Assembly: GCA_003116995.1 (NCBI GenBank)
Contig: BDSL01000050.1
Location: 620,001-684,000 of the forward strand
Length of the DNA: 64,000 bases
Direction: 5' to 3'
Origin: Yamagishiella unicocca
Taxonomy: Eukaryota; Chlorophyta; Chlorophyceae; Chlamydomonadales; Volvocaceae
The notes under the pieces are model-generated. The model saw only the letters and a list, made by a program, of their open reading frames with translations, was not told where the DNA came from and ran no database searches. Below are positions 40,371 to 49,396 of this stretch, one piece after another. Position numbers and translations under genes: made by a program. Every line of letters starts with the position of its first letter. The first letter of the stretch is position 1.

Positions 40371-43205
40371 TCGCTGCGCCTACATTTGCGGAGCGGGTGG
40401 CGGAGTTCCTGGCGACCACGCTGCGGGAGCTGATGGGCACCTGCCCCTTCCAGCTGCCGGGTGAGGGGCCGCAGAGCGTCGCGGTTGTGGGAGGGTGGTG
40501 TTGCGGTTATGGGAAGCGCCAGCTGTTGCGGTTATGGGAAGGTCCTGGGAAGCACTAGCTGGGTGCTGGGGATTGTACGGCGGTGATGGTAGTGGTGGCA
40601 GGGCGCAGGGAAGCGGTGCCGGCTCCTGAGGGCGGTCTGCGCATAGTTTAAGCTGGGGAGAGAAATGGTGCCAAGTTTCGGAGGCTGCCAGTCACTCATT
40701 TGATCATCTCGTTGCGCTCTGGCGGTTATACTGGTGGTGGCAGGAGGGCGGGGAAGCAGCGATGCCAACAAGGTGGCTTTGGCAGCCCCCCCCCCCCGGG
40801 GGCTAGCTGGGCTGAACTGCGGAACCTAAGGAACTGCGGACCCTGAAGAACTGTTGCTGCGTAGTGCTCTGCCGACGCCTCTGCTCCCCAACTGACATGC
40901 TGCCCCCCCCCCCGGCGGTCCTGGTGTCCGAAGGCTATGCACCCGCTACATTTCCCCAGCCGAGTTCCCGGTTCTTTTGTTGTGTCCCCCCCCGGCGGTC
41001 CTCGCAGGCTCCGCGGCGTTCACCTTCCGAGACGCGGTGGGGCTGCAGCGCCGGCTGGTGGGCGCACCCTCCCTGGCGCTGCACACGGCCCTGACGCAGC
41101 CGGAGCTGTCGCTGAGGGACCTGCAGCCGGGGTGGGTGTGCGCGTGGAGGCGATCGGCGATGTGGTGGCCGGGAGGAGGGTTATCCCAATCTTGCATGGT
41201 TCTTGCATGTTTTCTGCATGGCTCTTGCATGGCTTATGCATGGCTTTTGCATGGCTTTTGCTTGGTTGCATGGTTGCAAAAAGAGCTGGAACGGGAGGGG
41301 CGGTAAGGCAGGGCACGAAAGGCGGGCAAGGGCACATGCAGTGACTGTCGCAGCGTGGGTGCAAGAGGGAGGCGCGTGATCTGCTGATGGCCATTAGGGA
41401 GGGGCCGGGGTGAGGGGTGCGGCTTGCGCTGCGGGTTCGCTGTCGATTGGAGGACTGAGCTGGTGACGTGGACGCAGCGGGACATCCCTCGCCCCTTGCG
41501 ACACCACCCCCGCTCGTGCACACACACACCGCCCCGCTCCTCCGGCCCCCACCGCCCCGCTGCTCCGGCCCCCACTGCCCCTCTCCTCCGGCCCCCACCC
41601 GCCCCACCATTCGTCCGCAGACTGTGTGCCAGCTGCACTACACACTATCGTGAACGGGTCTTTATGCCACCCGCTCCTCCTATCCCCCCCCTTCCTCGCA
41701 CCCGCTACACTTCCCAAGTCGAGTCACTGGTTCTTTTTTGTAACCCCCCTCCCTCGCTTCCCCCCACTCGGCGTCAGGCTGCACGGCGGTCAAGAGGACG
41801 CCGCCCTGGCCTACCAGCTGCTGACCGGGTGCCGGGAGGGGGTCGACCTGCGGGAGTGGCTGGCGGACTTCTGCGCCGCCTCCGGACTGGGCCGCATGCA
41901 GGTGCGCCACCTGGCGACTGGTGCGCCGGCAAACACCGGCGGCTCACAATTTTTTGCAGCTGCACACCGACACAAACACAAGCTATAGTGCTAGTGAAGC
42001 CGGTGTGCTGCTTGGCGGGCAAGCGCAGGGCCGTGCAGCGGTTATAGACATCTGCACCGTCTCGCGGGGTAATGATGAGGCGGAAGCGGCACCTCACTTC
42101 CGATGGGCGGGACGGGGGAGCCACTTCAGTCCGTGTGTGTGTGGGGGGGTCCGTGTGTGTGTGGGGGGGGGGTACCCACTGGCTGGAATTGCGGACGCGG
42201 GGTCGCCCCCACTCGGGGGACACTCGGACCTGGCGAAACCTCCTTGGATTTTGACGCGGCAGCAGCGGTAGCCTACAGGAGCAGTCTGACCTGCGGGAGC
42301 AGTCTGACCTGCGGGAGCAGTCTGACCTGCGGGAGCAAGGTAGAAAACGCCGCAGAAACGCACGTGTGTGTGTGTGTGCGCTTGCGTCGTCCTCGGCAAT
42401 GCAGGAGGTGCAAGAGGATGGAGAGCAGGAGGAGGAGGAGATGGACGCGGATCAGCAGGGGCAGCCCATGGGTCGCTCGCGGACGTCCCGGCGGCGCCAG
42501 GCCCCCCGGAAGCGCAAGGCGGCGCCAAAGCAGGTGAGTGCCCGGGGAGGAATCCACACGCCACGCACACACTCCTAACAATGTTTGGGAAACGGGGTGC
42601 GTCCGAGCCCGGCTGTAAAGTCGTGATACGCTGCTTAGAGGCACTGTACTCGGTAATGTTGTCGTACACCGCGGGAGCCAGAGTTGCCGCAGCTCACTCG
42701 CAGCAGCCACACGCCTTCTTGGCGTACGGACGTGTGACCTATGCTGCTGCGCCACAGGGTGTTTGCTGCTGCTGCGCTTTCGTGCATCGCCGTTCCCTGT
42801 GAGCGCCCCAAGTTAGGCCTGTCTGCCGTACACAATGCCTGTCGGACATGCCGTACAAGCAAACCCCATCCGACTGCGTTGAGGGAAGCAGCGAGTCGTG
42901 TATGCGCTTTTGGCGGGTTGCGACCTCTCGCCGCATTGCACCCCGACATGGGGCTCTCTCTCTTCACCTGTTCCTTCGCCCCCTGTTCCATTCTTCTCCT
43001 CGGTGCCGTCTCTCTCGTGGCCCCGCTGCAGGAGCTGGTGCTGGCGCTGGAGGGGCCCCAGGCGGAGGCTGCGGTGGATGCGTTGGCGTGTCGCTTCGAG
43101 CACGTAGCCCGGGAGCTGGAGGCGGTGGGGCTCTGCCGCTTCAGCAAACGGCGGAAGGGCATGTATGTTCACCGAACATACTTCCCGCCGGAAGCAGTCG
43201 TTTAA
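28698..43205 (+). CDS. ORC3: Origin recognition complex subunit 3
   Basis: Eighteen exons: 28698-28857, 28935-29047, 29418-29690, 30244-30360, 30982-31360, 33870-34070, 34384-34503, 35256-35365, 36018-36657, 37403-37677, 38469-38573, 39173-39441, 39959-40095, 40263-40460, 41008-41131, 41778-41901, 42405-42533, 43032-43205. All junctions keep frame, giving 1215 residues and TAA. Family features in order: RDDFQRLWFNF and IPTLLLSTNG..DFAVFL (N-terminal ORC3 region), HRLPVVLVLGLSCPAALYG (ATPase-like core without Walker motifs, as usual for ORC3), REPLAPLALLPL, ALHTALTQPEL, LAYQLLTGC..VDLREWLADF, and a winged-helix end FEHVARELEAVGLCRFSKRR. ORC3 is an architectural subunit of the nuclear complex that marks replication origins and loads MCM2-7. 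The protein is longer than typical (~700 residues) because of Ala, Gly, Asp and Gln-rich inserts in exons 5, 9, 10 and 12. The exon 12 donor is placed at GTACGG (39442), not the nearer GTGTAC, because only this keeps exon 13-14 continuity. Confidence 0.9.
29306..29384 (+). repeat. Intronic element family D, copy 1
   Basis: CAGTGCCGACCCACGGGTTT then TCCCCTCACAACC, ending 33 nt before the ORC3 exon 3 acceptor. Confidence 0.75.
30380..30433 (-). repeat. Intronic element family D, copy 2
   Basis: GAGACCCGTGGGTCGGCAAT then ACAAAACCGCTTAGG, 20 nt after the ORC3 exon 4 donor. Confidence 0.75.
30898..30941 (+). repeat. Intronic element family A, copy 3
   Basis: TTTGTCGGCCGTGGATTCGC then GGATTCTCTTATCAACCCC, 40 nt before the ORC3 exon 5 acceptor. 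Confidence 0.9.
31503..31556 (-). repeat. Intronic element family B, copy 1
   Basis: GGGGGGTTAAGAAAAGAACC then GGTAACTCGACATGG, after the ORC3 exon 5 donor. Confidence 0.7.
31760..31965. repeat. ~19-bp minisatellite in ORC3 intron 5
   Basis: About ten copies of GGGTGCAACACCACAGGGG type with GCAACA/GCAGCA variants. Confidence 0.9.
31960..33400. repeat. 48-bp minisatellite, about 30 near-identical copies
   Basis: Each unit joins a 19-bp element GGGTGCAGCACCACAGGGG to a second one carrying GTGCAACATGAGCTAAACTC and ACGGTTTGG. Copies look identical over 1.4 kb. The array is wholly inside ORC3 intron 5. Its 48-bp period keeps all frames open, so long repetitive open frames appear on both strands without being genes. 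Confidence 0.95.
33414..33466 (-). repeat. Intronic element family C, copy 3
   Basis: GGTTTCGAGGAAGACCCGTG then CAAAAACCGTTTAGAA, directly after the 48-bp array; complementary to C copy 4. Confidence 0.85.
33727..33769 (+). repeat. Intronic element family A, copy 4
   Basis: GGTTTGTCGGTCGTCGATTC then GCGGATTCTTTTATAAACCC, 100 nt before the ORC3 exon 6 acceptor. Confidence 0.85.
33790..33844 (+). repeat. Intronic element family C, copy 4
   Basis: ACGGTTTTTTCTCGCGTCCG then CGGGTCTTCCTCGAACCCCC, 25 nt before the ORC3 exon 6 acceptor. Confidence 0.8.
34549..34640 (-). repeat. Intronic element family A, copy 5 (longest)
   Basis: Matches A copy 1 over about 90 bp, including the distal part GTGACGGTCCAGTG and GGCGCGCCAAAG. 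Confidence 0.9.
34686..34728 (-). repeat. Intronic element family F, copy 3
   Basis: CATAAAAACCGTTTACGCGA then CAGGGACAGGATATTG, complementary to F copy 5 in the same ORC3 intron. Confidence 0.75.
34875..35045 (+). repeat. Intronic elements related to families D/C, two copies
   Basis: Copies near 34875-34930 and 34976-35045 share CGTTCCGAACGG/ACCAAACGG and ACACGGGCTTTCCTTGCAAC or ACACGGCCTTTCCTCACAAC, in ORC3 intron 7. Confidence 0.6.
35064..35117 (+). repeat. Intronic element family F, copy 4 (partial)
   Basis: TGTCGTGTAAACGGTTTTGA followed by a C-rich end. Confidence 0.65.
35126..35201 (+). repeat. Intronic element family F, copy 5
   Basis: CGACCATGCGCCAACTATCC, TGTCCCGTTGCGTAAAACGG, then TTTTAATAC and a C-run, 55 nt before the ORC3 exon 8 acceptor. 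Confidence 0.75.
35412..35480 (-). repeat. Intronic element family A, copy 6
   Basis: GGGTTTGTAAGAGAATCCGG then CCACGGCCGACAAACCGAGG, 46 nt after the ORC3 exon 8 donor. Confidence 0.9.
35857..35928 (+). repeat. Intronic element family B, copy 2
   Basis: CCGAAGGCTATGCACTCACT then GCATTTCCC..GGTCCTTTTATTGTACCCC, 89 nt before the ORC3 exon 9 acceptor. Confidence 0.8.
36695..36813 (-). repeat. Intronic element family B, copies 3 and 4 in tandem
   Basis: Two ~69-bp units with GTACATAAAGAAGCGTTGAC then TCGACATGGGATTGTAGTGG, starting 37 nt after the ORC3 exon 9 donor. Confidence 0.85.
36932..37018 (-). repeat. Intronic element family D, copy 3
   Basis: AGGCCCGTGGGTCGGCACTG then AAACGTAAAACACATTAGAA, in ORC3 intron 9. 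Confidence 0.7.
37176..37283 (+). repeat. Intronic element family C, copy 5 (full length)
   Basis: CATGCATCTCGAC at one end; TTTTTCCTAAACGGTTTTTC then TCGCATCCACGGGTCTTCCT and CGAAACC at the other; 119 nt before the ORC3 exon 10 acceptor. Confidence 0.85.
37755..38037. repeat. ~19-bp CCCCCTCTCATCTGCGA minisatellite in ORC3 intron 10
   Basis: About fifteen CCCCCTCTCATCTGCGACC or CCCTCCCATCTGCGACTCC units. Confidence 0.95.
38258..38374. repeat. ~31-bp tandem repeat, four copies
   Basis: Units start CTGACTCAATTCGGCGGC and end CCCTGCCCC, in ORC3 intron 10. Confidence 0.9.
38378..38430 (+). repeat. Intronic element family D, copy 4
   Basis: GGTTTTACTTTTCAGTGCCG then ACCCACGGGTCTCCTCTCAT, 38 nt before the ORC3 exon 11 acceptor. 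Confidence 0.75.
38591..38634 (-). repeat. Intronic element family A, copy 7
   Basis: GGGTTATAATCCGCGAATCC then ACGGCCGACAAACTGAGG, 17 nt after the ORC3 exon 11 donor. Confidence 0.85.
39098..39132. repeat. Interstitial telomere-like repeat
   Basis: CCCTAAGCCCTAAACCCTAA in ORC3 intron 11, 40 bp before the exon 12 acceptor. Confidence 0.7.
40921..40993 (+). repeat. Intronic element family B, copy 5
   Basis: CCGAAGGCTATGCACCCGCT then ACATTTCCCC..CCCGGTTCTTTTGTTGTG and a C-run, 14 nt before the ORC3 exon 15 acceptor. Confidence 0.85.
41695..41750 (+). repeat. Intronic element family B, copy 6
   Basis: CACCCGCTACACTTCCCAAG then TCGAGTCACTGGTTCTTTTT and TGTAACCCCCC, 27 nt before the ORC3 exon 16 acceptor. 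Confidence 0.85.
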
Positions 43206-43496
43206 GGGCGTGCGGTGGCCGTGATAGCGTAAGAGGGTTGTTGATTTGCGTGTCAGGGGTTAGGGTTTTTAGGGTTGCTGGTTGAAGTGGAGCTCCCTTG
43301 GGTTGGAGTGGAGTGCTGGTGGAACTGCAGAGGGTGTCGCGCGACCGCAGCTGCCCGAGGTTGCGCTGCATTGCCATGCCCTGGCGCAGCGCCAAGCACG
43401 CTGTCTAGCGTCTGCCAGTAAGAGCAACAGTAGCAGCAACAGCGGCATCCTGGTTTCGATCATTTGTGCAGTGTGGTGTGCTATGGCGGGAAAGGT

Positions 43497-43501
43497 TGTA
43501 A
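43497..43501 (+). terminator. Candidate polyadenylation signal TGTAA of ORC3
   Basis: TGTAA about 290 nt after the ORC3 stop. A second TGTAA is at 43745-43749. Confidence 0.5.
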
Positions 43502-44316
43502 TAACCCGTTTCATGTACGTTTCGTGTATGTTTCGTGTACGGTGATGTGGTATACTGTCGTGGAATCCCATCGCTGGCCTCCAGCAACCTCCCCTCGCCG
43601 AGGTGCCGGCAAGACGTGCGCCGCCATGCACGCCATGTCAGGAAGCGATGTCGGTGTCTTGAGGACGCTGGGATCGTTACGGGTCCAAGAAGGGAGGTCC
43701 TCGCCCCTCCTTAGCAAGACACACTTCGAACCTGTGATTTGATTTGTAATACCCTCATACACCTCCGTGCGCAGTCAGCACGTGCATTGTACGACACGTG
43801 TGACTCGCTCGCATCCATCGCCATTCATACAGCGTCGGGAGCTGCAATGGTTTAGCGGAACAACACGAGTGGATGTTTCGTGTGTTGGGCAGGGAAGAGC
43901 TCTCTCGAACACCGCAAAGCCGGCCTGCAGTGCAACATTGGGCTCAGGCACACGTTCGCACTGGACAGCTGACCCAGCGGTGCAAATTTGTCGACAGAAG
44001 TTTTCGAACAGATGTCGCCAGCATTTCTGCACTACCCATTGAATCCATCAAACTCATGACGAGATTGCAAGCCAAACAGGGTCTTCGACACAAGCCCCGT
44101 AACTTGCTTGGCAAGAATTCACATTGCGTCACACGCGGTATGTGGTTGCTGTGCTCAGCCCCCGTACCAAGACGGCACCTCGGGGGTAACATGGCCCCGC
44201 ATACTACACAAACAACCACACGAACACCATATGCTCCTGCAGTTGCCAAACCCCAATGGTATTGATGCGCATGGCCCACGACCCGCTAAGAAGCAATTGG
44301 CTTGTTGAGAGTCCCT

Positions 44317-44545
44317 GATCCTTAGGCCCCCTGGACCGACTCCCTGGTCCTTGGACCCCCTGGACCGACTCCCTGGTCCTGAGCGCCCCTGGACCGACTC
44401 CCTGGTCCTTAAAGCCCCCTGGACCGACTCCCTCGTCCTTCGGCCCCCTGGGCCGACTCCCTCGTCCTTCGGCCCCCTGGACCGACTCCCTCGTCCTTGG
44501 GCCCCCTGGACCGAATCCCTGGTCCTTAGCCCCCCCCTGGACCGA
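44317..44545. repeat. ~27-bp minisatellite downstream of RMI2
   Basis: Eight copies of CCCCTGGACCGACTCCCTGG followed by TCCTTAGG or TCCTTCGG. It begins 54 bp past the RMI2 stop and is probably in its 3' UTR. Confidence 0.9.
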
Positions 44546-44598
44546 CATGTGCGCGTGGCGGCGCCCCCAGTTGACTCGAACGCCACGCATTCTAAGCG

Positions 44599-45306
44599 CT
44601 AGGTTGGCGGGGCGAGTGATGGATACACGTACTCGTGCATGAACTGCACCTCCTGCTGCCACAGCTCCGCCCGGCGTGGAGGACCCGTCAGCCGTTTGAC
44701 CTTTTGGCCCGCCAGCTGCCATTCCTTGCGGCGTTTGCCTGATCCCTTGCCGCGCTCCTGCTCGTCCTCCTGGCTGCGGCCGGCTGCGGCACAAGAGGAG
44801 AACACGCTCATGCTCGAGGCCTTTAGAGTTTTAAGAAACCCAGTTCGCAGGGATTGAGTAGGATGTGCATGTGGGAAGGGTGTTAATGGGCATTGTGGCC
44901 TATTGGCACTGTGGGCTACTTGAGCTCGGGTGCGCTTTACCCAACCTCACCATCGTCCTTCTTGGAGGACCGCTTCAGTCCAAGTTTGCCCAAGACAAGC
45001 ACGTACTCCCCAAGTAAGCGCTCGCCCGCGCTGGCCCTATAACAAACAGTCAGGGGTGGCCCTGTGTCGTCAGAGACCTCAAAAGAGGTGTTGTCCGCGC
45101 TGACACCCACGACACGTCCCTGCATTCATGAAAGGAGGCGACAGCAGTTTACGGCTTGGTGCTGGGCTTGCACGATGGATTGAAGAGGATGCGCGGACCT
45201 GGACCCATGCCCTCTGGAACTCAAGGCCGTGAGCAGTCCTGAGCTTCTTCTCGACAATATGCAGTTGAGACAGTTGACAAATCAGAAGCTTAACAGCTGC
45301 GGACAT
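44599..45306 (-). CDS. RMI2: RecQ-mediated genome instability protein 2 homologue (OB-fold)
   Basis: Minus-strand exons 45306-45199, 45119-44951 and 44783-44599 join in frame to 153 residues, close to the ~147 of the animal protein. The N-terminus MSAAVKLLICQLSQL leads into FQRAWVQGRVVGVSADN, then FEVSDDTGPPLTV and GEYVLVLGKLGL, the strands of the RMI2 OB-fold. After a charged insert (KRSSKKDD..QEDEQERGKG) comes KVKRLTGPPRRAELWQQEV and a C-terminal MHEYVYPSL, matching the conserved C-terminal helix. RMI2 binds RMI1 in the nuclear BLM/RecQ-Topoisomerase III complex that dissolves double Holliday junctions. It converges on ORC3, and its 5' end is 554 bp from the divergent reading frame at 45861. 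An RPA-type OB protein is the main alternative; length and C-terminal helix favour RMI2. Confidence 0.75.
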
Positions 45307-45860
45307 GCTTCACCGTCGCCGTGCGCTGTGCCCTGGGCCATCTATTGTATCGGTACGCACGAGTCCATTTTCTGGGTGTGTACAGACGTTCGCAGGCAGT
45401 GCTGCAGGTGACAAGCATGTGTAGCCGTAGTTAAGACGGCGAAATGCCTTCAGGCATATTAGAGTTAGCCTGAAATCCCGGATCCATGCGGGCATGCTGT
45501 GCCATGAGCGTCGGTTATTGCGCGCTGCCCAAACCGGCAAACCCCGATACCGCTGCCGACTAATTGAAATGTACTATGACCACCTGCTCTTGATTGGTTA
45601 AGCTGTTCATACCTAACGTCCTTCCGCAAGCGCACAAGAGAATACCGGTAGTCGCGTCGGGACCTGTTGACGTCTACATGAATCGCTAGGGAACCAAAGA
45701 AGACTGTCAACCAGTGTTCTAACGCAATCCGCAATGTTGGCGTCCCAAGTTCTTTGGCAGGAAGGCCCCGAATTCGGCGTGGCATGGCTGGCAGGAGCTG
45801 CTGGCGTCAGCGACCAGCTCAGCTGACATTTGCTTGATCTGACAACCATGAAGAGAACTG
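45307..45860. other. Putative divergent promoter region
   Basis: Lies between the RMI2 start and the tentative plus-strand start at 45861. No specific element recognised. Confidence 0.35.
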
Positions 45861-47223
45861 ATGACACCGTTACCATCGATGGCCTTGGCAGGCATGGGCC
45901 GTGACTCCTGCCGCTCGGCGCGTCTCCTGCGGTTGCCCTGCTCCCTGCCGGTGAACCTGCTCCGTACGGCCGGGCCTCAGTCACGATGTGAGAACCTGCC
46001 ATGCGGCGCGCAATCCAGTTGGGCGGCACTCCCGTACCGTGCTCAGCACACCCAACTGGGAGGGCTCGCTAAGGACGCCACATGGGGTGCGGATTCCCAC
46101 CCGCCACGAAGGTCCATATACCTCTCGCCCCCGCTCCGCTCCTATCTGGCCATGTGCGGGTCCCTCGGCTACAGGTGAGGCCCCATCGAACCCTTCGGCT
46201 ACTGGCTGCACGGCAGCACGCTTTCCGCGGCCCATCACGTTTTTTCGCTTGCCTACAGACATTTGCAGGGCTCACGTGCTGGCTCTGACAGCGCATCAAG
46301 GCGCCCAGGGTCACCCTGCCACGTCATGACACCAAGGGCCACCCTGCCACAACATCAGCCCGCACTCAGTGCGCCTCGGCTTGTGCATTCAGCTGCCAGC
46401 ACCCTGCCTGCTTGCGCGCGGGGCCACAGCTAGCCGGGGTTCAGTTCAGTGCTCTACCCTCTACCCATCAGTGACGCCATTGCAGCCCGCATTGGCTTTG
46501 GAGAGCTCCGCGGCACTCTGGCCACAGCTGCAGGCTGCTGGATGTGCACCTAGCGCTGCTGAGCAAGAAGGTAAGGAGAGGTAGCGACAGATGGTACCGT
46601 AGATGTATCAAATTTCCCCCCGCCCGCCCGGCCCCCCACCCCTCCCAGTCCTTAACCGCACGCCCTGTGCCCCCTCCTCCCCTACCTCTCCCCCCTCCCC
46701 TCTGGCACGTCTGCAGATCATCACAGTTGTGCAACAGCCAGACCACGCCATGACTTTATGGCTTATGGCCAGCCATGGCTTGGGGCTCCTGCACGGGGTG
46801 GCCTCCCTCACCGCTGTCAAGATGTCAGGAGGCCAGTCCTTCGCCGCGTACATCGATCTCCGCACCAGCCAGCAACAGGGTGCAGCCTCGACGGCGATGA
46901 CGGCCGAGCTGGGGCCCAGGGCCGCGGCCCAGGAGAGGGCGGATCAGGAGGGGGCAGCAGGAGAGGGCGACGACGGCGGGCCCCCGGAGCACCAGAGCCC
47001 GGATGCCGCTGAGCTAGAGGCCAGGGCGGCCGGCCGCGGCTCAGGAGGGGGCGGCTCAGGAGTGGGCGGCTCAGGAGGGGGCGGCTCAGGAGTGGGCGGC
47101 TCAGGAGGGGGCAACTAAGGAGGGGGCGGCGGCGTTAGCAGTCGCCAAGGCGGCGGCGGTGTCAGCACTTGAAAGGAAAGCGGTGGCGGCCACGGTGAAG
47201 AGAGCCGCTGCAGCAGCCGCGCA
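45861..47223 (+). CDS. Tentative unknown gene, first exons only
   Basis: A possible first exon runs from ATG 45861 to about 46173, where CTACAG meets a GTGAGG donor. A small exon at about 46533-46570 ends in LLSKK before GTAAGG. The next exon starts at 46717 after an acceptor and reads IITVVQQPDHAMTLWLMASH then GLLHGVASLTAVKMSGGQSF and AAYIDLRTSQQQ, which looks coding. Around 47035 the best frame switches from AAELEARAAGRG to AAQEGAAQEWAAQEG, and that frame runs on to ALERKAVAATVKRAA and a GTGAGC donor at 47224. So one frameshift must be assumed, or the gene is decayed. I do not recognise the protein. It may belong with the broken NTPase-like gene at 52068-55981 on the same strand, but no continuous model was found. 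Confidence 0.3.
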
Positions 47224-47307
47224 GTGAGCCCCTGTGACGTCCGCACGCACGCGCCAGCACCACCTTCACCGGTGCTGTCGCCGCCAGCACCGCAGCCGCC
47301 AACAGGG

Positions 47308-47788
47308 CAGCAGCAGCAGCAGCAGCAGCGGCAGCAGCAGCAGCGGCAGCAGCAGCAGCGGCAGCAGCAGCAGCGGCAGCAGCAGCAGCGGCAGCAGCAG
47401 CAGCGGCAGCAGCAGCAGCGGCAGCAGCAGCAGCGGCAGCAGCAGCAGCGGCAACAGCAGCAGCGGCAGCAGCAGCAGCGGCAGCAGCAGCAGCGGCAGC
47501 AGCAGCAGCGGCAGCAGCAGCAGCGGCAGTAGCAGCAGCGGCAGTAGCAGCAGCAGCAGTAGCAGCAGCAGCGGCAGCAGCAGCAGCGGCAGTAGCAGCA
47601 GCGGCAGTAGCAGCAGCAGCAGCAGTAGCGGCAGCAGCAGCAGCGGCAGCAGCAGCAGCAGCAGCAGCAGCGGCAGTAGCAGCAGCGGCAGTAGCAGCAG
47701 CAGCAGTAGCAGCGGCAGTAGCACCGGCAGCAGCACAGGCAGCAGCACCGGCAGCAGCAGCGGCAGCAGCACAGGCAGCAGTTGCCGC
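47308..47788. repeat. (CAGCAGCAGCAGCGG)n and related CAG-rich repeat
   Basis: About 480 bp of CAG triplets regularly interrupted by CGG or TAG, grading into CACCGGCAGCAG units. Frames read poly-Ser, poly-Gln, poly-Ala or poly-Leu. Probably intronic or non-coding, because the preceding coding frame ends at a donor before it. Confidence 0.9.
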
Positions 47789-49312
47789 AGCCAACCACTT
47801 TGGCGAGCTTACGGGACCGGGGGCCCCGCGGCGCAGCATGCACGACACCTCGGAGCCAAGGCGGACCCGGATGGGATCAGGGGCGACGGCGGCACAGCTC
47901 AGGCGGTTGCGGAGGCGGAGGCACAGGTGGGAGCGCGCACAGAGGAGTGATGGGGGTGGGATTGTGGCGTTTGGAGCAAGGCGATGGGCACACAGCGTGT
48001 GATATGGGTGGACGGTTACAGGCATACGGCCGCCCGCCTTGTTGCTGGGTAACCCCGGGGACAGCGTCGAGCTGTCCGACCTAGGGCAGGGTGCACGCTA
48101 GGCTGCGGCGAGTTGCGGTCCCGCCGCGTGGCTGCGTATGAACCACGGAAGCAGGAAGGAGTGAGCGGAGGGGCAGGCCTTCGTTATGGTTGGTGGCATA
48201 TAACAGTAATCCGGCATCGGTATGCAGTTGGGGCCCCATGGGTATAGGTGTAAGGGCACATGGCCGCGATAACGATGGACGTGACGGGACCAGTAAAAGA
48301 CATCGGCTAGTTCCGTGAGGTGCCGTGCAGCAGGGTAGGGTAGCCTAATAACACACGCGTGCTCGTGCACTCTAGCCAGCGTATGATTGCGGACTCCCGG
48401 TGCCCTCATGCCCACCACCCGGAGTCATCGTCAGGTCCAACGGTGCCGCCGTACGGGTTCGCGGTCGACGGTGATGCGGCAATCGTCTCCTTCCGGCGCC
48501 GCCCTCCTCCCACCGTCCTCTCTGTGGCAGTGCTGTGGGGATCCGACCAGCCCGGACCGCGCACTGCCTCCCCCGGTATCCCGTCTCCTCGCCTGCTCGC
48601 CCTGCCCCGCATCTTCACGCCCCATATTTTCTCACTTCCTCCCTCCGTCGTACAGGCCTCCGCCGTCCACTGCCGTACGCCGCCGTACCAGCCCGCGTCG
48701 TACCCGTCTCCCCGTATAACCGTCCTCCCCTTTCCTGCCTCCGCCTCTTTCGCCGCGCCGCTGGGGCCTCTTCGTTGCTTCGACCCCTGTCCACCCGCTC
48801 AGCGCCTGGATATCGTTACTAACGCCCCCTGCTGCCCCCTGCCCGCATGCTTCGCGTCGACCGCTTTCCCCACCCGCTCTGGGCCCTGGCCAGGTGAGTT
48901 CCGCCGCTGGGCTGGGCCTCTGTTCTGGTAGTTTTTTGCTAGTCGTTGCGTTCTTGTCTGCGGGCGTCGGGACCTGCGTCTGGGCTTTCGCGTCCCCCAT
49001 GGCGGCGCGGCGCGGCTTCGGCCTCCTCTCCTGGACGACAGCGGACCTCCTCTGGTAATGCCCGGCTTCCTCACGCAATTGGTCGGTATTCGGGCGGGTC
49101 GGGACTGGGACTCCGAATAGGACTGGGACTGGGACCGGACCGCGATGGCCGCTCTCCCATAGCGCACCCACTCCCACAGTTTTCCTGCTAGCGCCCAAAA
49201 ACGATTCTGCGCAAACTTTACGTGCGTCGCTTGGGGTCCTCGCTCCATTTCGTCTCGCCGTAGCCGATATAGCTTAGCCGCCAAAGGTCATATTACGACC
49301 TTCGGCTTTCGT

Positions 49313-49396
49313 ATCCCCAACCCAGTCCTCCAGCATGCATCTCAAAACTTCTCTTTAAACGGTTTTTTCGGACATCCACGGGTTTCACTCGAGCCC
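49313..49396 (+). repeat. Intronic element family C, copy 6
   Basis: CAGCATGCATCTCAAAACTT then TAAACGGTTTTTTCG and ATCCACGGGTTTCACTCGAG; lies upstream of a possible acceptor at 49453. Confidence 0.8.

Larger units (their letters stand above)
43206..44598. other. Convergent 3' regions of ORC3 and RMI2
   Basis: Contains the ORC3 3' UTR, no further gene recognised, and a 27-bp minisatellite close to the RMI2 stop. Confidence 0.5.

Noticed and set aside
41632..41655. Possible additional ORC3 exon after the AG at 41620
   Set aside because: Direct joining of exon 15 (ending 41131) to exon 16 (starting 41778) keeps frame and matches the expected family sequence; the extra segment would break it.
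47786..47950. Coding continuation of the poly-Ser frame ending in a GTGGGA donor
   Set aside because: The frame depends entirely on the CAG repeat and does not join in phase to the preceding exon-like segment.
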